A DNA stretch of 64,000 bases from positions 1 through 64,000 of the forward strand of contig NZ_BCRK01000010.1 in the NCBI RefSeq assembly GCF_001552555.1. Direction: 5' to 3'. The DNA comes from Nocardiopsis trehalosi NBRC 14201. GTDB taxonomy: Bacteria; Actinomycetota; Actinomycetes; Streptosporangiales; Streptosporangiaceae. Shown in pieces: positions 51,387 to 60,384 of this stretch; position 1 is the first letter of the stretch; every line of letters begins with the position of its first letter. The translations under genes were made by a program, and so were the position numbers. Below the pieces are notes generated by a model. The model was not told the DNA's origin. It ran no database searches and saw only the letters and a list, made by a program, of their open reading frames with translations.

Positions 51387-51704
51387 ATGCTGATGTCACC
51401 GAAGGACGACGCCGCCGAAGCAGCCGTGCAGCTCTTCGGTGATCCGCTGCGGGCGCGCATCGTCCGGCTGCTGGCCACGGAGCAGATGTGCACCTGCCAT
51501 CTGATCGAGGAGACGGGCGCTCGGCAGCCCACCATCAGCCACCACCTGAGGATCCTCCGCGAGGCCGGCCTGGTCGAGACCGAGCCCCGCGGACGGTTCA
51601 CCTACTACCGCCTGCGCCCGGACGCCGTCTCCGGACTGGCCGACGCCCTGCGCGACCTCGCCGCCGGCGCCGAGCAGGCACGCGGGAGGTACCGCCCGTG
51701 CTGA
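51387..51704 (+). CDS. arsR: ArsR/SmtB-family arsenic-responsive repressor
   Basis: This 105-aa winged-helix protein has a cysteine pair MCTCHL at the start of the sensing helix and the recognition helix RQPTISHHLRILREAGLVE. A C-terminal Cys follows. A short dyad ATCAACGCATGCTGAT overlaps the start region and could be its operator. Alternative starts are the ATGs at 51387 and 51393. It lies upstream of arsC (convergent) and acr3. Confidence 0.8.
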   Translation: MLMSPKDDAAEAAVQLFGDPLRARIVRLLATEQMCTCHLIEETGARQPTISHHLRILREAGLVETEPRGRFTYYRLRPDAVSGLADALRDLAAGAEQARGRYRPC

Positions 51705-51793
51705 ACTCCGCGGACCCCGGGTCCCCGCTCTCGGGTCCGCCGGGCGTGCGCGGCGCGGGCGGCACGGGGTGAGCGGGCCCGCTCGGGAACGCC

Positions 51794-52207
51794 TCAGTTC
51801 CGGGCGGGCACGCCGAGTTCGGCGAGGAGCCCTTCGACGCGGCGGCGGATGTCGTCGCGGATGGGACGGACGGCGTCGATGCCCTGGCCGGCAGGGTCGT
51901 CGAGCCTCCAGTCGAGGTAGCGCTTGCCGGGGAAGATGGGGCAGGCGTCGCCGCAGCCCATGGTGATGACCACGTCACTGGCCTCGACGGCGTCGGTGGT
52001 GAGGACCTTGGGCCGCTCGGCGGCGATGTCGATGCCCAGTTCGGCCATGGCCTGGACCGCGACCGGGTTGACGGCGTCGGCGGGCTCGGATCCGGCGGAG
52101 CGGACCTCGACGCGGTCGCCGCCGAGGTGGGCGAGCAGGCCGGCCGCCATCTGCGACCGCCCGGCGTTGTGGACACAGACGAACAGCACACTCGGTTTGC
52201 CCGGCAC
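51794..52207 (-). CDS. arsC: Arsenate reductase, low-molecular-weight phosphatase fold
   Basis: This 137-aa protein has the P-loop CVHNAGRS (C11-x5-R17) of thioredoxin/mycothiol-linked arsenate reductases. It also has VEVRSAGSEPADAVNP and a second cysteine pair in MGCGDACPIF. It is transcribed away from acr3 across the operator at 52.29 kb. GTG start. It reduces arsenate to arsenite for export by Acr3. Confidence 0.88.
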   Translation of the reverse strand: MPGKPSVLFVCVHNAGRSQMAAGLLAHLGGDRVEVRSAGSEPADAVNPVAVQAMAELGIDIAAERPKVLTTDAVEASDVVITMGCGDACPIFPGKRYLDWRLDDPAGQGIDAVRPIRDDIRRRVEGLLAELGVPARN

Positions 52208-52290
52208 GGGACGGCCTCTCTCTGCGACCTCGGATGGAGCGCTGCGGCGCGGCCGCGCGGGCGGCGCCGCATCGAAACCTATCAGCCATG

Positions 52291-52302
52291 ATTGATATCA
52301 AT
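52291..52302. promoter_or_regulatory. Probable ArsR operator between arsC and acr3
   Basis: A perfect 12-bp palindrome, ATTGATATCAAT, sits in the A/T-rich centre of the divergent control region, followed by ATCAACGTCGAT. ATCAA/TTGAT half sites are typical of ArsR operators. Confidence 0.7.
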
Positions 52303-52367
52303 CAACGTCGATGTATGGTGTGCGAGGTCGTCACCCCGCACACCTGGACACATCTGGAGGAACTTCC

Positions 52368-53465
52368 ATGGCTCAGCCCGAGGCCGAAGCCGCGGCTCCG
52401 ATCGCCGCACGCCCGGCACGGCTGTCGACGCTGGACCGCTTCCTGCCCGTCTGGATCGGCATCGCCATGGCCGCGGGGCTGGTCCTGGGGCGCTGGGTGC
52501 CCGGCCTGCAGTCCGCCCTGGACGCGATCCAGGTCGGCGGAATCTCGGTGCCGATCGCCATCGGCCTGCTGGTCATGATGTACCCCGTCCTGGCCAAGGT
52601 CCGCTACGACCGCCTCGACACCGTCACCCGCGACCGCCGGCTGCTCGCCTCCTCCCTCGTGCTGAACTGGCTGGTGGGTCCGGCCCTGATGTTCGCCCTG
52701 GCCTGGATCCTCCTCCCCGACCTGCCCGAGTTCCGCACCGGTCTGATCATCGTCGGCCTGGCCCGCTGTATCGCCATGGTCATCATCTGGAACGACCTGG
52801 CCTGCGGTGACCGCGAGGCGGCCGCGGTCCTCGTCGCGCTGAACTCCCTGTTCCAGGTCCTCGCCTTCGGCGTGCTCGGCTGGTTCTACCTCGACCTGCT
52901 GCCCGGGTGGCTGGGCCTGGACCAGAACGGCATCGACGTCTCCCCGTGGCACATCGCCGCGATGGTGCTGGTCTTCCTCGGCGTCCCGCTGGCCGCCGGC
53001 TTCCTGACCCGGGTCCTGGGCGAGCGCGCCAAGGGCCGCACCTGGTACGAGGAGCGGTTCCTGCCCCGCATCGGCCCGCTGGCGCTGTACGGGCTGCTGT
53101 TCACCATCGTCATGCTCTTCGCCCTCCAGGGCGGGGCCATCACCTCCCGGCCCCTGGACGTCGCGCGCATCGCCGTCCCGCTGCTGGTCTACTTCGTCCT
53201 CATGTGGGGGCTGTCCATGCTCCTGGGGCGCGCCATCCGCCTGTCCTACGAGCGGTCGACCACGCTGGCCTTCACCGCGGCGGGCAACAACTTCGAGCTG
53301 GCCATCGCGGTGGCGATCGGGGTGTTCGGGGTGGCCTCGGGCCAGGCGCTGGCCGGGGTCGTGGGCCCGCTCATCGAGGTGCCGGTGCTGGTCGGGCTGG
53401 TCTACGTCTCCCTCTGGGCACGGCGCCTCTTCCCGGAACGGGCCGGGGTGCGCGGTCCCGCCTGA
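52368..53465 (+). CDS. acr3: Arsenite efflux permease Acr3
   Basis: This 365-aa protein has ten hydrophobic segments and the family motif RCIAMVIIWNDLACGD, with the functional membrane Cys. LVMMYPVLAKVRYDRL and TLAFTAAGNNFELAIAVAIG are also typical. TGGAGG precedes the ATG. It exports arsenite using the proton gradient. Confidence 0.92.
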   Translation: MAQPEAEAAAPIAARPARLSTLDRFLPVWIGIAMAAGLVLGRWVPGLQSALDAIQVGGISVPIAIGLLVMMYPVLAKVRYDRLDTVTRDRRLLASSLVLNWLVGPALMFALAWILLPDLPEFRTGLIIVGLARCIAMVIIWNDLACGDREAAAVLVALNSLFQVLAFGVLGWFYLDLLPGWLGLDQNGIDVSPWHIAAMVLVFLGVPLAAGFLTRVLGERAKGRTWYEERFLPRIGPLALYGLLFTIVMLFALQGGAITSRPLDVARIAVPLLVYFVLMWGLSMLLGRAIRLSYERSTTLAFTAAGNNFELAIAVAIGVFGVASGQALAGVVGPLIEVPVLVGLVYVSLWARRLFPERAGVRGPA

Positions 53466-53537
53466 GCCGGTCGGCGGAGGGGCGGGGCCATCACCGGCGG
53501 CGCGCCCTACCGGGATGCCGGGACGGCGCGGCCCCGG

Positions 53538-54581
53538 TCACCCCCGCACCCCCAAGCGCCGCAGGACATACCGGGCATCGCGGCCGACCCCCCGCAGCGT
53601 CGCCGAGGCGAAGCCGCGCTGGAACTCCAACCCCACGTAGCCCAGGCCGGGGACCGTGGTGGAGACCCCGCCCCGGTGCAGCGGCGCCCTGTTCGGGTCC
53701 AGGGCGCCCGTGTCCTCCAGGTAGTCGAGCGCCGGGCGGTAGCCGGTGGCGAGGATGACCGTGTCGACGCGCTCCACACCGCCGTCGGCCCACTGCACCT
53801 TCTCGCCCTCCAACCGGGTGAACATCCCACGCCGGTCGGGGTTGCCGGAGGCGAAGGCGGCCCGGTAGCGGCCGCGGTCGTTGACCAGGGTGGGCCCCTT
53901 CTGCCAGAGGCGGCGCAGGGGCGCGGCGTCCAGGCCGGTGCGCACGAACCACCAGTGCACGTCCCGGCCCAGGATGCGCGGGTTCTGCCAGGCCACGGGG
54001 GTGCGGGTGGCCAGGGTGACCCGGGCCACGCCGGCGAGTTCCGCGGCGATCTGCACACCGGAGTTGCCGCCGCCGACCACCACGATCCGCTGCCCGGCGA
54101 ACGGCTCGGGCGCGCGGTAGTCGGCGGTGTGCAGCACGGTGCCGGTGAAGGCGTCCAGGCCCGGGATCTCCGGCCGGTGCGGGCGGGAGAAGCCCCCGGT
54201 CGCCGCCACCAGAGCGGTGCCGGTGAAGCGCTCGCCCGTGCTCGTGGCGACCGCGAATCCGGCGCTGCCGGCCGTGACGCACCGCACGCGCCGCCGGTAG
54301 CGGATGTCGGCGTCCAGGCCGGCGGCGTAGGCGCGCAGGTAGTCGACGACCTCGTCGCGGTGGGGGTAGCGGTCCGGCGCACCGGGCAGGGCGCGGCCCG
54401 GGAGGGCGGAGAACCGCGCGGGGGAGAACAGGGTGAGGCTGTCGTAGTAGTGCGGCCACGACCCGCCGGGGCCCTCGGCGGCGTCCAGGATCAGCGGGCG
54501 GACACCCCTCTGGGCGGCGGCGTGGGCCGCGGCGAGGCCGGACTGGCCGCCGCCGACGATGATCAGGGGGGATGCGGGCAT
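53538..54581 (-). CDS. arsO: ArsO-like flavin monooxygenase
   Basis: This 347-aa two-dinucleotide-binding-domain protein has an N-terminal FAD site (LIIVGGGQSGLAAAHAAA) and a second Rossmann motif (IVVVGGGNSGVQIAAELA). A conserved ATGYRP segment follows. AGGAG lies before the ATG. ArsO-type genes sit in actinobacterial ars clusters and are linked to arsenite or organoarsenical oxidation; the exact substrate is uncertain. Confidence 0.75.
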   Translation of the reverse strand: MPASPLIIVGGGQSGLAAAHAAAQRGVRPLILDAAEGPGGSWPHYYDSLTLFSPARFSALPGRALPGAPDRYPHRDEVVDYLRAYAAGLDADIRYRRRVRCVTAGSAGFAVATSTGERFTGTALVAATGGFSRPHRPEIPGLDAFTGTVLHTADYRAPEPFAGQRIVVVGGGNSGVQIAAELAGVARVTLATRTPVAWQNPRILGRDVHWWFVRTGLDAAPLRRLWQKGPTLVNDRGRYRAAFASGNPDRRGMFTRLEGEKVQWADGGVERVDTVILATGYRPALDYLEDTGALDPNRAPLHRGGVSTTVPGLGYVGLEFQRGFASATLRGVGRDARYVLRRLGVRG

Positions 54582-54838
54582 CGGGGAACTCCTGGTACAC
54601 GGGGAATCGGGCATGCGGAAGCCGGGTGCGCGGCCCATGGGGCCGTACACCCCGGCAGGGGTGGAGCAGGGTCAGGCAGCAGCGGGCCCGTGGCGGGCGG
54701 GTCAGCGGCGCGGCGGGCGCGCCGATGCCCGTCGGGGGTGGCGGACACGGCGGGGGTGGCGCACAACGGCCAGGGCCCGGCGCGTCCGGCGCCGGTCGGG
54801 GCCCGCCCGCGCGGCGGGTCCCGACCGGACCCGCTGTG

Positions 54839-56179
54839 TCACCTCAGCAGGGAGGCGGAGGGCTGGACCAGCTCGATGGTCTCCGGGCCCGTGCCGCAGC
54901 AGCCGCCGGCGGACTCCGCGGCGGGCGCGTCGAAGAGCCCGGAGCCGCCGCACACGCCGGTCTCCGGCAGCGTCAGCTCCACCCTCGCTGCGGCCTCGTG
55001 GTCGCCCGCGAGCTGCGCGGCGATGCTGCGCACCTGCTCGAACCCCGTCAGCGCGAGGAAGGTGGGCGCGCGGCCGTAGGACTTCATCCCGGCCAGGTAG
55101 AACCCCGGCTCCGGGTGGGACAGCTCCCGGACGCCGTGCGGGTAGACGGTGCCGCAGGAGTGGACGTTCGGGTCGATCAGCGGCGCCAGTTCCACCGGCG
55201 CCTGCAGCGCGGCGTCCAGGCCCAGGCGGATCTCCGACAGCGGTGCCAGGTCCGGGCGGAACCCGGTCACCGCCACCACCTCGTCCACCGGCTCCAGCGC
55301 CCGCCCGCCGTCGTCGGTCAGCACGACGCCGGCGTCGGAGAGCCGGACCTCTGCGGTGCGGAACCCGGTGACGACCTCGATGCGCCCGGCCTCCACGGCC
55401 CTGCGTGCCCGCTCGCCGAGAGCGCCCCGCGCCGCGAGCTGGTCGGCGGCGCCGCCGCCGAACGCGTCGCCGACCTCGCCGCGGCGCAGCACCCACACCG
55501 CACGGGTGTCCGGCGCCTCTTCGGCGAGTTCGGCCAGCGCCACCAGGGCGGTCAGCGCCGAGTGCCCCCGGCCGGCCACGGCCGTGCGCCGACCCGCGTG
55601 GCGGGCGCGGACCGCGGGATCGGCCAGGTCGGGGACGCGGTAGGAGATCCGCTGGGCCGCGTCCGCCTCACCGACAGCGGGGAGGCCGTCGCCGCCCAGG
55701 GGGTTGGGGGTGCCCCAGGTGCCGGAGGCGTCGATGACCGCGCGGGCCAGGACGCGCTCCTCGCGGCCCTGCGCCGTTCGCACGTGGACGGTGAACGGCT
55801 GCTCAGCACGCGCGGCGTCGACCACCCGGTCGCGCCCCCGGCGGCTCACCCCGGTGACCTCCGCGCCGAAGCGCACCCGATCGCCCAGGGCCGCGGCCAG
55901 CGGCCCGAGGTACGATTCCGCCCACTCCGCGCCGGTGGGGTAGCCGCCATCGGCGGGGCGCCGCCAGCCGGTGGCGGCGAGGAGCGCCTCGGCGGCCGGG
56001 TCGACCAGGTCGCGCCACATGGAGAACAGCCGCACGTGGCCCCATTCGCGCACCGCCGCGCCCGCCGCCGCGCCCTTCTCCAGGACGACGACGGGCAGGC
56101 CCCGCTGGTGCAGGTGCGCCGCCGCTGCCAGCCCCACCGGTCCGGCCCCGACGACCGCGACCGGAAGTCCCTCTGCCAT
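54839..56179 (-). CDS. FAD-dependent oxidoreductase with Cys-rich tail, arsenic cluster
   Basis: This 446-aa protein starts MAEGLPVAVVGAGPVGLAAA (FAD-binding GxGPxG), contains an NAD(P)-type region (TAVAGRGHSALTALVALAEL) and the EVVAVTGFRPD segment. It ends with cysteine clusters (GVCGGSG and GGCCGTG) that could bind a metalloid. It lies divergent from the ArsR-ArsN fusion. The Cys tail distinguishes it from the ArsO-like neighbour. Substrate unknown; arsenic-related by context. Confidence 0.75.
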   Translation of the reverse strand: MAEGLPVAVVGAGPVGLAAAAHLHQRGLPVVVLEKGAAAGAAVREWGHVRLFSMWRDLVDPAAEALLAATGWRRPADGGYPTGAEWAESYLGPLAAALGDRVRFGAEVTGVSRRGRDRVVDAARAEQPFTVHVRTAQGREERVLARAVIDASGTWGTPNPLGGDGLPAVGEADAAQRISYRVPDLADPAVRARHAGRRTAVAGRGHSALTALVALAELAEEAPDTRAVWVLRRGEVGDAFGGGAADQLAARGALGERARRAVEAGRIEVVTGFRTAEVRLSDAGVVLTDDGGRALEPVDEVVAVTGFRPDLAPLSEIRLGLDAALQAPVELAPLIDPNVHSCGTVYPHGVRELSHPEPGFYLAGMKSYGRAPTFLALTGFEQVRSIAAQLAGDHEAAARVELTLPETGVCGGSGLFDAPAAESAGGCCGTGPETIELVQPSASLLR

Positions 56180-56190
56180 GACGCCACCTT

Positions 56191-56263
56191 TCATCGATTT
56201 CCGTCGATCGATGCCGACTTTATCGACTGGCGTCGATCGATACAACCATCGATCATGGTCGAT
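56191..56263. promoter_or_regulatory. ATCGAT-rich divergent operator region
   Basis: Six ATCGAT/GATCGATC-type half sites occur in about 75 bases, including two CGTCGATCGAT dyads. They lie between the divergent flavoprotein and ArsR-ArsN genes. This fits ArsR-type repression by the fusion protein. Confidence 0.6.
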
Positions 56264-56272
56264 ACTGAGGAC

Positions 56273-57124
56273 ATGACCGTGACGCCGACCGCCGCCCCGC
56301 TGCCCACGCTCCCGTCGACCGAAGCCGAGACCTTCGCCGCCTGGTTCGCCTGCCTGGCCGAACCCACCCGGGTCCGACTGCTGCACACCATCGCCGCGGC
56401 ACCGCGCGCGGCCACCGTGGGCGAACTGGCCGACTCCCTCGGCATCGGCCAGCCCACCGTCTCCCACCACCTGCGCAAGCTCGCCGAGGTCGGCTTCGTC
56501 ACCCTGACCAAGCACGGCACCTCCACCCGTGTCATGGTCAACCCCGCCTGCTGCACCGGCCTGCCCCACGCGGCCGACGCCGTGATGGGCATGCTGGCGT
56601 CCCGCCCCTGCTGCCCCACCGACCTCCCCGCCGACGTGGCGGTGCGCACCATGGAACCGGGCGACCTGGAGGCGGTGCGCCGCGTCTACGCCGAGGGCAT
56701 CGCCACCGGCGACGCCACCTTCGAGACCGAGGTCCCCGACGCCGACGCGCTCGCCGCGCGCTGGCCGGCCGGCCACCGGTGGGTGGCCGAGATCGACGGC
56801 GAGGTGGTCGGCTGGGCCGCGCTCTCCCCCGCCTCGCCCCGCGAGGTCTACGCCGGCGTGGCCGAGACCTCGGTCTACGTCGCCGAGGCCGCCCGCGGCC
56901 GCGGTGTCGGCAAGGCGCTCATCCACCGCCAGGTGACCGCCGCCGACGCCGACGGCCTGTGGACCCTGCAGACCTCGATCTTCCCCGAGAACAAGGCGAG
57001 CCTCGCGCTGCACCACAGCGCGGGCTTCCGCACCGTCGGCGTCCGTGAACGCATCGCCCGCCACCACGGCGCCTGGCGCGACACCGTCCTGATGGAGCGC
57101 CGCCGGACCGACCGCGGATGCTGA
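56273..57124 (+). CDS. ArsR-ArsN fusion: metalloregulator joined to GNAT acetyltransferase
   Basis: The product has 283 aa. Residues ~20-90 form an ArsR winged helix (LADSLGIGQPTVSHHLRKLA). Vicinal cysteines C93-C94 and C113-C114 follow. Residues ~123-283 are a GNAT domain with acetyl-CoA loop AARGRGVGKALIH and FPENKASLALHHSAGFRTVG, as in ArsN. ArsN1 proteins acetylate amino-acid arsenicals such as arsinothricin. TGAGG precedes the ATG. Sensor and enzyme in one chain is unusual in the main literature, though related fusions exist in actinomycetes. Confidence 0.85.
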   Translation: MTVTPTAAPLPTLPSTEAETFAAWFACLAEPTRVRLLHTIAAAPRAATVGELADSLGIGQPTVSHHLRKLAEVGFVTLTKHGTSTRVMVNPACCTGLPHAADAVMGMLASRPCCPTDLPADVAVRTMEPGDLEAVRRVYAEGIATGDATFETEVPDADALAARWPAGHRWVAEIDGEVVGWAALSPASPREVYAGVAETSVYVAEAARGRGVGKALIHRQVTAADADGLWTLQTSIFPENKASLALHHSAGFRTVGVRERIARHHGAWRDTVLMERRRTDRGC

Positions 57125-57279
57125 CGGAGCCCGCAGCGGCCCGATGAGCGCTGGGGCCAGGGGGCCGCGCGGGTTCCGACGGCCCCGGCGCGGACGGCCG
57201 CGCCGGTGGCGGCGATGCCGCCGTCCGACCGGCGCCCCGCCCCGCCGAACCCGTCGGCGACGCTCCGCGACGGCCGTCC

Positions 57280-57990
57280 CTACGCGTGGCGGCTCCCGCC
57301 GCCGCGGTCCGGCCCCCGCACCGCCGTGGCGTCGGGTTCCCGGGCGGGGGGAGCGAGGACCACGCAGCAGCGGCCCGGGCGGGGCGCCGGCACCGCCCGA
57401 TCGGGTGGCTGCCCGCCCGCTTCGAGCAGGCCCCGTACCAGGTGCAGGTTCAGCCGGCACACCAGTTCCGGGTGTTCGCGGGCGAGGCGGTGGAAGGGGC
57501 AGTTGCGGAGGTCGATGCCGTTCTCGGCGGTCGTCGCGGGCTCGTAGCCGCAGCCGCGCAGCGCGGCGATCAGGTCCGTGCCGCCCGCCGACCGGCCGGC
57601 CGAACGCGCGGCCTGCGCCACCGCCTCCCGTACGCCGCCGGAGCCGTCGGCGGCGACCGCCTCGGCCAGCACACCGGCCAGCAGGCCGTAGTCGCGGGGC
57701 GGCACGTTGACGGACAGTTCGTGGTCCGTCCGCGTGTAGCGCTTGGCGGGGCGGCCCCCGCCGCGTCCGGCGGCGCGCGCGTAGCTGGTGGCGAGGAAGC
57801 CCGCGCCCGCCAGTTTGTCCAGGTGGTAGGCCGCCAGCGTGCGACTGATCCCGGCCGCCTTCGCCGCGTCCTCCCGGCCGACCGGTTCGTCGCACGTGCG
57901 CACGTACTCGTACAGGCGGCGCCGCACCGGGTCGTCCAGGCTGCTCAGTCCGCTGAGGGCGTCCCTGTGATGGTCCTGGTTCGTACCCAC
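57280..57990 (-). CDS. SufR-like iron-sulfur-type transcription regulator
   Basis: The product has 236 aa. An N-terminal wHTH (AAKAAGISRTLAAYHLDKLA) is followed by a helical core and a Cys set: RGCGYE, DLRNCPFHRLA, HPELVC and GRCCVVLAP. NCPFH to VC is C-x13-C, as in SufR. The GTG start lacks a ribosome binding site; TTGTCA and TTACTT sit upstream at promoter-like spacing, so the message may be leaderless. It diverges from the folate pair and may control it. Confidence 0.7.
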   Translation of the reverse strand: MGTNQDHHRDALSGLSSLDDPVRRRLYEYVRTCDEPVGREDAAKAAGISRTLAAYHLDKLAGAGFLATSYARAAGRGGGRPAKRYTRTDHELSVNVPPRDYGLLAGVLAEAVAADGSGGVREAVAQAARSAGRSAGGTDLIAALRGCGYEPATTAENGIDLRNCPFHRLAREHPELVCRLNLHLVRGLLEAGGQPPDRAVPAPRPGRCCVVLAPPAREPDATAVRGPDRGGGSRHA

Positions 57991-58197
57991 ACCGTCAAAG
58001 TAACACCAACAGGAATTGACAAATGAACGGCGAGCTGGCCAGTCTGCAGGACAACGGACCTTGTCGACGTGGAGGCGCCATGGCTGCTCCTGCCCCCTGG
58101 GTCGGCCGCGCGTATCGCGGCCCGGCCGACCCCGCCGGTGACGCACCCCACCACTGGTGAGCACCCCGACCGGACAGGAACAGGAGACACTCCCAGC

Positions 58198-59073
58198 ATG
58201 CACACGACAGCAGTCGACCTGGAGTTCCGGGGCCGTCGCATCACCAGCGACCGGCCGCTGGTGATGGCCATCGTCAACCGGACACCCGACTCCTTCTACG
58301 ACCAGGGCGCCACCTTCGCCGCCGAGGCGGCCCAGGCGGCGATCACCCGGGCCGTCACCGAGGGCGCCGACATGATCGACATCGGCGGAGTCGCGGCCAG
58401 TCCCGGCGAGCACGTCAGCACCGATGAGGAGATCGCCCGCGTCGTCCCCCTGGTGGAGTGGGCCCGCGACCGCTATCCCGACCTCGTGATCAGCATCGAC
58501 ACGTGGCGGCACGAAGTCGGCGATGCCGCCTGCCGGGCCGGCGCGGACGTCCTCAACGACGCCTGGGCCGCGGCCGACCCGAAGATCCTCGCCGTGGCCG
58601 CCGCCCACGGCGCCGGCTACGTGTGCGCCCACACCGGCGGACGCACGCCCCGCGCCGAACCCTTCCGCCCCGACTATCCCGACGTGGTGGCCGCCGTCCG
58701 CACAGCGGTCACCGAACTGGCCGCCCGGGCCGAGGCCGCGGGCGTCCCCCGCGGCGGCATCCTCATCGACGGCACCGGATACGGCAAGAACACCACCGAC
58801 CACCTCCTGCTCCTGCGCAGCGTCCGGGAGTTCACCGAGTCCGGATGGCCGGTCCTGATGGCCCTGTCCAACAAGACGTTCGTCGGCGAGACCCTGGACG
58901 TGGGGCTGCAGGACCGGCTGACCGGCACCCTGGCCGCCACGGCCATCGCCGCCCGGGACGGCGCCGCCGTCTTCCGCGCCCACCAGGTCCTGCCCACCCG
59001 GCAGACCCTGGAGATGGCGGCCGCCGTCAACGGCACCCGTCCGCCCGCCCGCACCGGCACCTGGATCGCCTGA
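58198..59073 (+). CDS. folP2: Dihydropteroate synthase homologue, FolP2 type
   Basis: This 291-aa TIM-barrel protein has VMAIVNRTPDSFYDQGATF, the pterin/pABA loop in the variant form seen in mycobacterial FolP2 instead of the usual NVTPDSFSDGG. DMIDIGGVAASPGEHV and LISIDTWRHEV follow. ACAGGAGAC precedes the ATG. FolP2 proteins have been reported to lack standard DHPS activity in Mycobacterium leprae, so the reaction may differ. It overlaps the next gene (TGATG). Confidence 0.8.
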   Translation: MHTTAVDLEFRGRRITSDRPLVMAIVNRTPDSFYDQGATFAAEAAQAAITRAVTEGADMIDIGGVAASPGEHVSTDEEIARVVPLVEWARDRYPDLVISIDTWRHEVGDAACRAGADVLNDAWAAADPKILAVAAAHGAGYVCAHTGGRTPRAEPFRPDYPDVVAAVRTAVTELAARAEAAGVPRGGILIDGTGYGKNTTDHLLLLRSVREFTESGWPVLMALSNKTFVGETLDVGLQDRLTGTLAATAIAARDGAAVFRAHQVLPTRQTLEMAAAVNGTRPPARTGTWIA

Positions 59074-59816
59074 TGCACCAGATCTGGCCCACCGGAGACG
59101 CCCGCCCCATCGACGACGGCGAACTCGAACGCCTCTACACCTACCCCGACCGCCCACGCTGGCTGGTCGCCAACTTCGTCGCCAGCACCGACGGGGCCGT
59201 GGAGGTCGGCGGCAAGGCCCGACCCCTGTCGACCCCGCCCGACCGCAAGGTGCTGCAACTCGGCAGCGACCTGGCCGACGTGCTGCTGATCGGCGCCACC
59301 ACCGCCATGGTCGAGGACTTCCGCGGCGTCCACCCCGACCAGCACACCCTCGCCCGCCGGCACCGCCACGGTCTGGCCGACATCCCGCCCACCGCCGTGG
59401 TGACCACCGGCAGGAGCCTGCCCGCCGACGCCCCCGTCATCACCCAGGCGCGCGTCCCCACCCTCGTCCTCACCTGCGCCACCGCGCCGGACGCCACCCG
59501 ACGGGCGTGGACCGACTCCGGCGCGGAGGTCGTCATCGCGGGCGAGGAGACCGTCGACCTGGCCGCAGCCGTCGCCGCCCTCACCGAACGCGGTCTGCGG
59601 CGCATCGACTGCGAGGGAGGCCCCCACCTGTTCGGTGCCCTCACCGCCGCCGGCCTCGTCGACGAACTCCGCCTGACCATCTCCCCCCTGCTGACCGCAG
59701 GCCCCGCCGGCCGCATCGCCACCGGCCCACCCACCACCCCCGCGGACCTCACCCTGGCCACCGCACTCGCCGAAGACGACACCCTCCTCCTGCGCTACCT
59801 CACGCGACCCCGCTGA
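59073..59816 (+). CDS. RibD C-terminal / dihydrofolate-reductase-like protein
   Basis: This 247-aa protein has WLVANFVASTDGAVEVGGKA at the N-terminus, VLLIGATTAMVEDFRG, and RRIDCEGGPHLFGALTAAGL near the end, the RibD_C/DHFR-like reductase pattern. A full-length riboflavin RibD would also have a deaminase domain, which is absent. Actinobacterial proteins of this type can replace or bypass DHFR. Coupling to folP2 suggests a pterin or folate role. Confidence 0.8.
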   Translation: MHQIWPTGDARPIDDGELERLYTYPDRPRWLVANFVASTDGAVEVGGKARPLSTPPDRKVLQLGSDLADVLLIGATTAMVEDFRGVHPDQHTLARRHRHGLADIPPTAVVTTGRSLPADAPVITQARVPTLVLTCATAPDATRRAWTDSGAEVVIAGEETVDLAAAVAALTERGLRRIDCEGGPHLFGALTAAGLVDELRLTISPLLTAGPAGRIATGPPTTPADLTLATALAEDDTLLLRYLTRPR

Positions 59817-60384
59817 GGGTGGTGTCCTCGGTGCGCCGCGCGGTCAGAGCGGGGGCGCGGTCACGGACTGCCCTCTTCGCGCCATGGTCCGCATCCGACG
59901 GGAGTAGATGGACGCGAGCTCCCGCGCGTCGACGTCGGCTCGTTCCCCACCGTGGATCCGGCCCCGCCGGTCAGCGCCGACCCGCAAAGGCGGAGCACCT
60001 CCCTGCCCCCTGCGAGCAGTTCGGCGAGCACCATCCGATCCGAACCGATCAGTCTCCAATCCAGAACCCCGCCGGATCCCCAGTCCCGAGACCACCACAG
60101 CGCGCGCGTCCTTCACGCCCGGAATGGTCCTCCCTTGTCCTCCTCATCGGATGATCGAACCCCACTTCACGCCGATCCGGCAGCATGACGGAACCCGCGG
60201 GTCCGGCCACTGGGGCCGTGGCCGCCGGCGGCCACGGGCCGGGGGTGATCACCAGGTGGAGGGCACCTCGCAGTGACTGGCCGGAAACGTACGGTGCCAG
60301 GCCGTTGGGGTGGGGTGGGCTTCAGGGTGATGGTGCGGGCGGCACCATTCCGGGTGCGGTGGGTGCGCGCGTAGTTTCGGCCGG
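59817..60384. other. About 570 bp without a recognisable gene
   Basis: No open frame with a ribosome binding site or motif is seen. It should hold the promoter of the serine hydrolase gene and the terminator of the folate pair. Confidence 0.45.
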
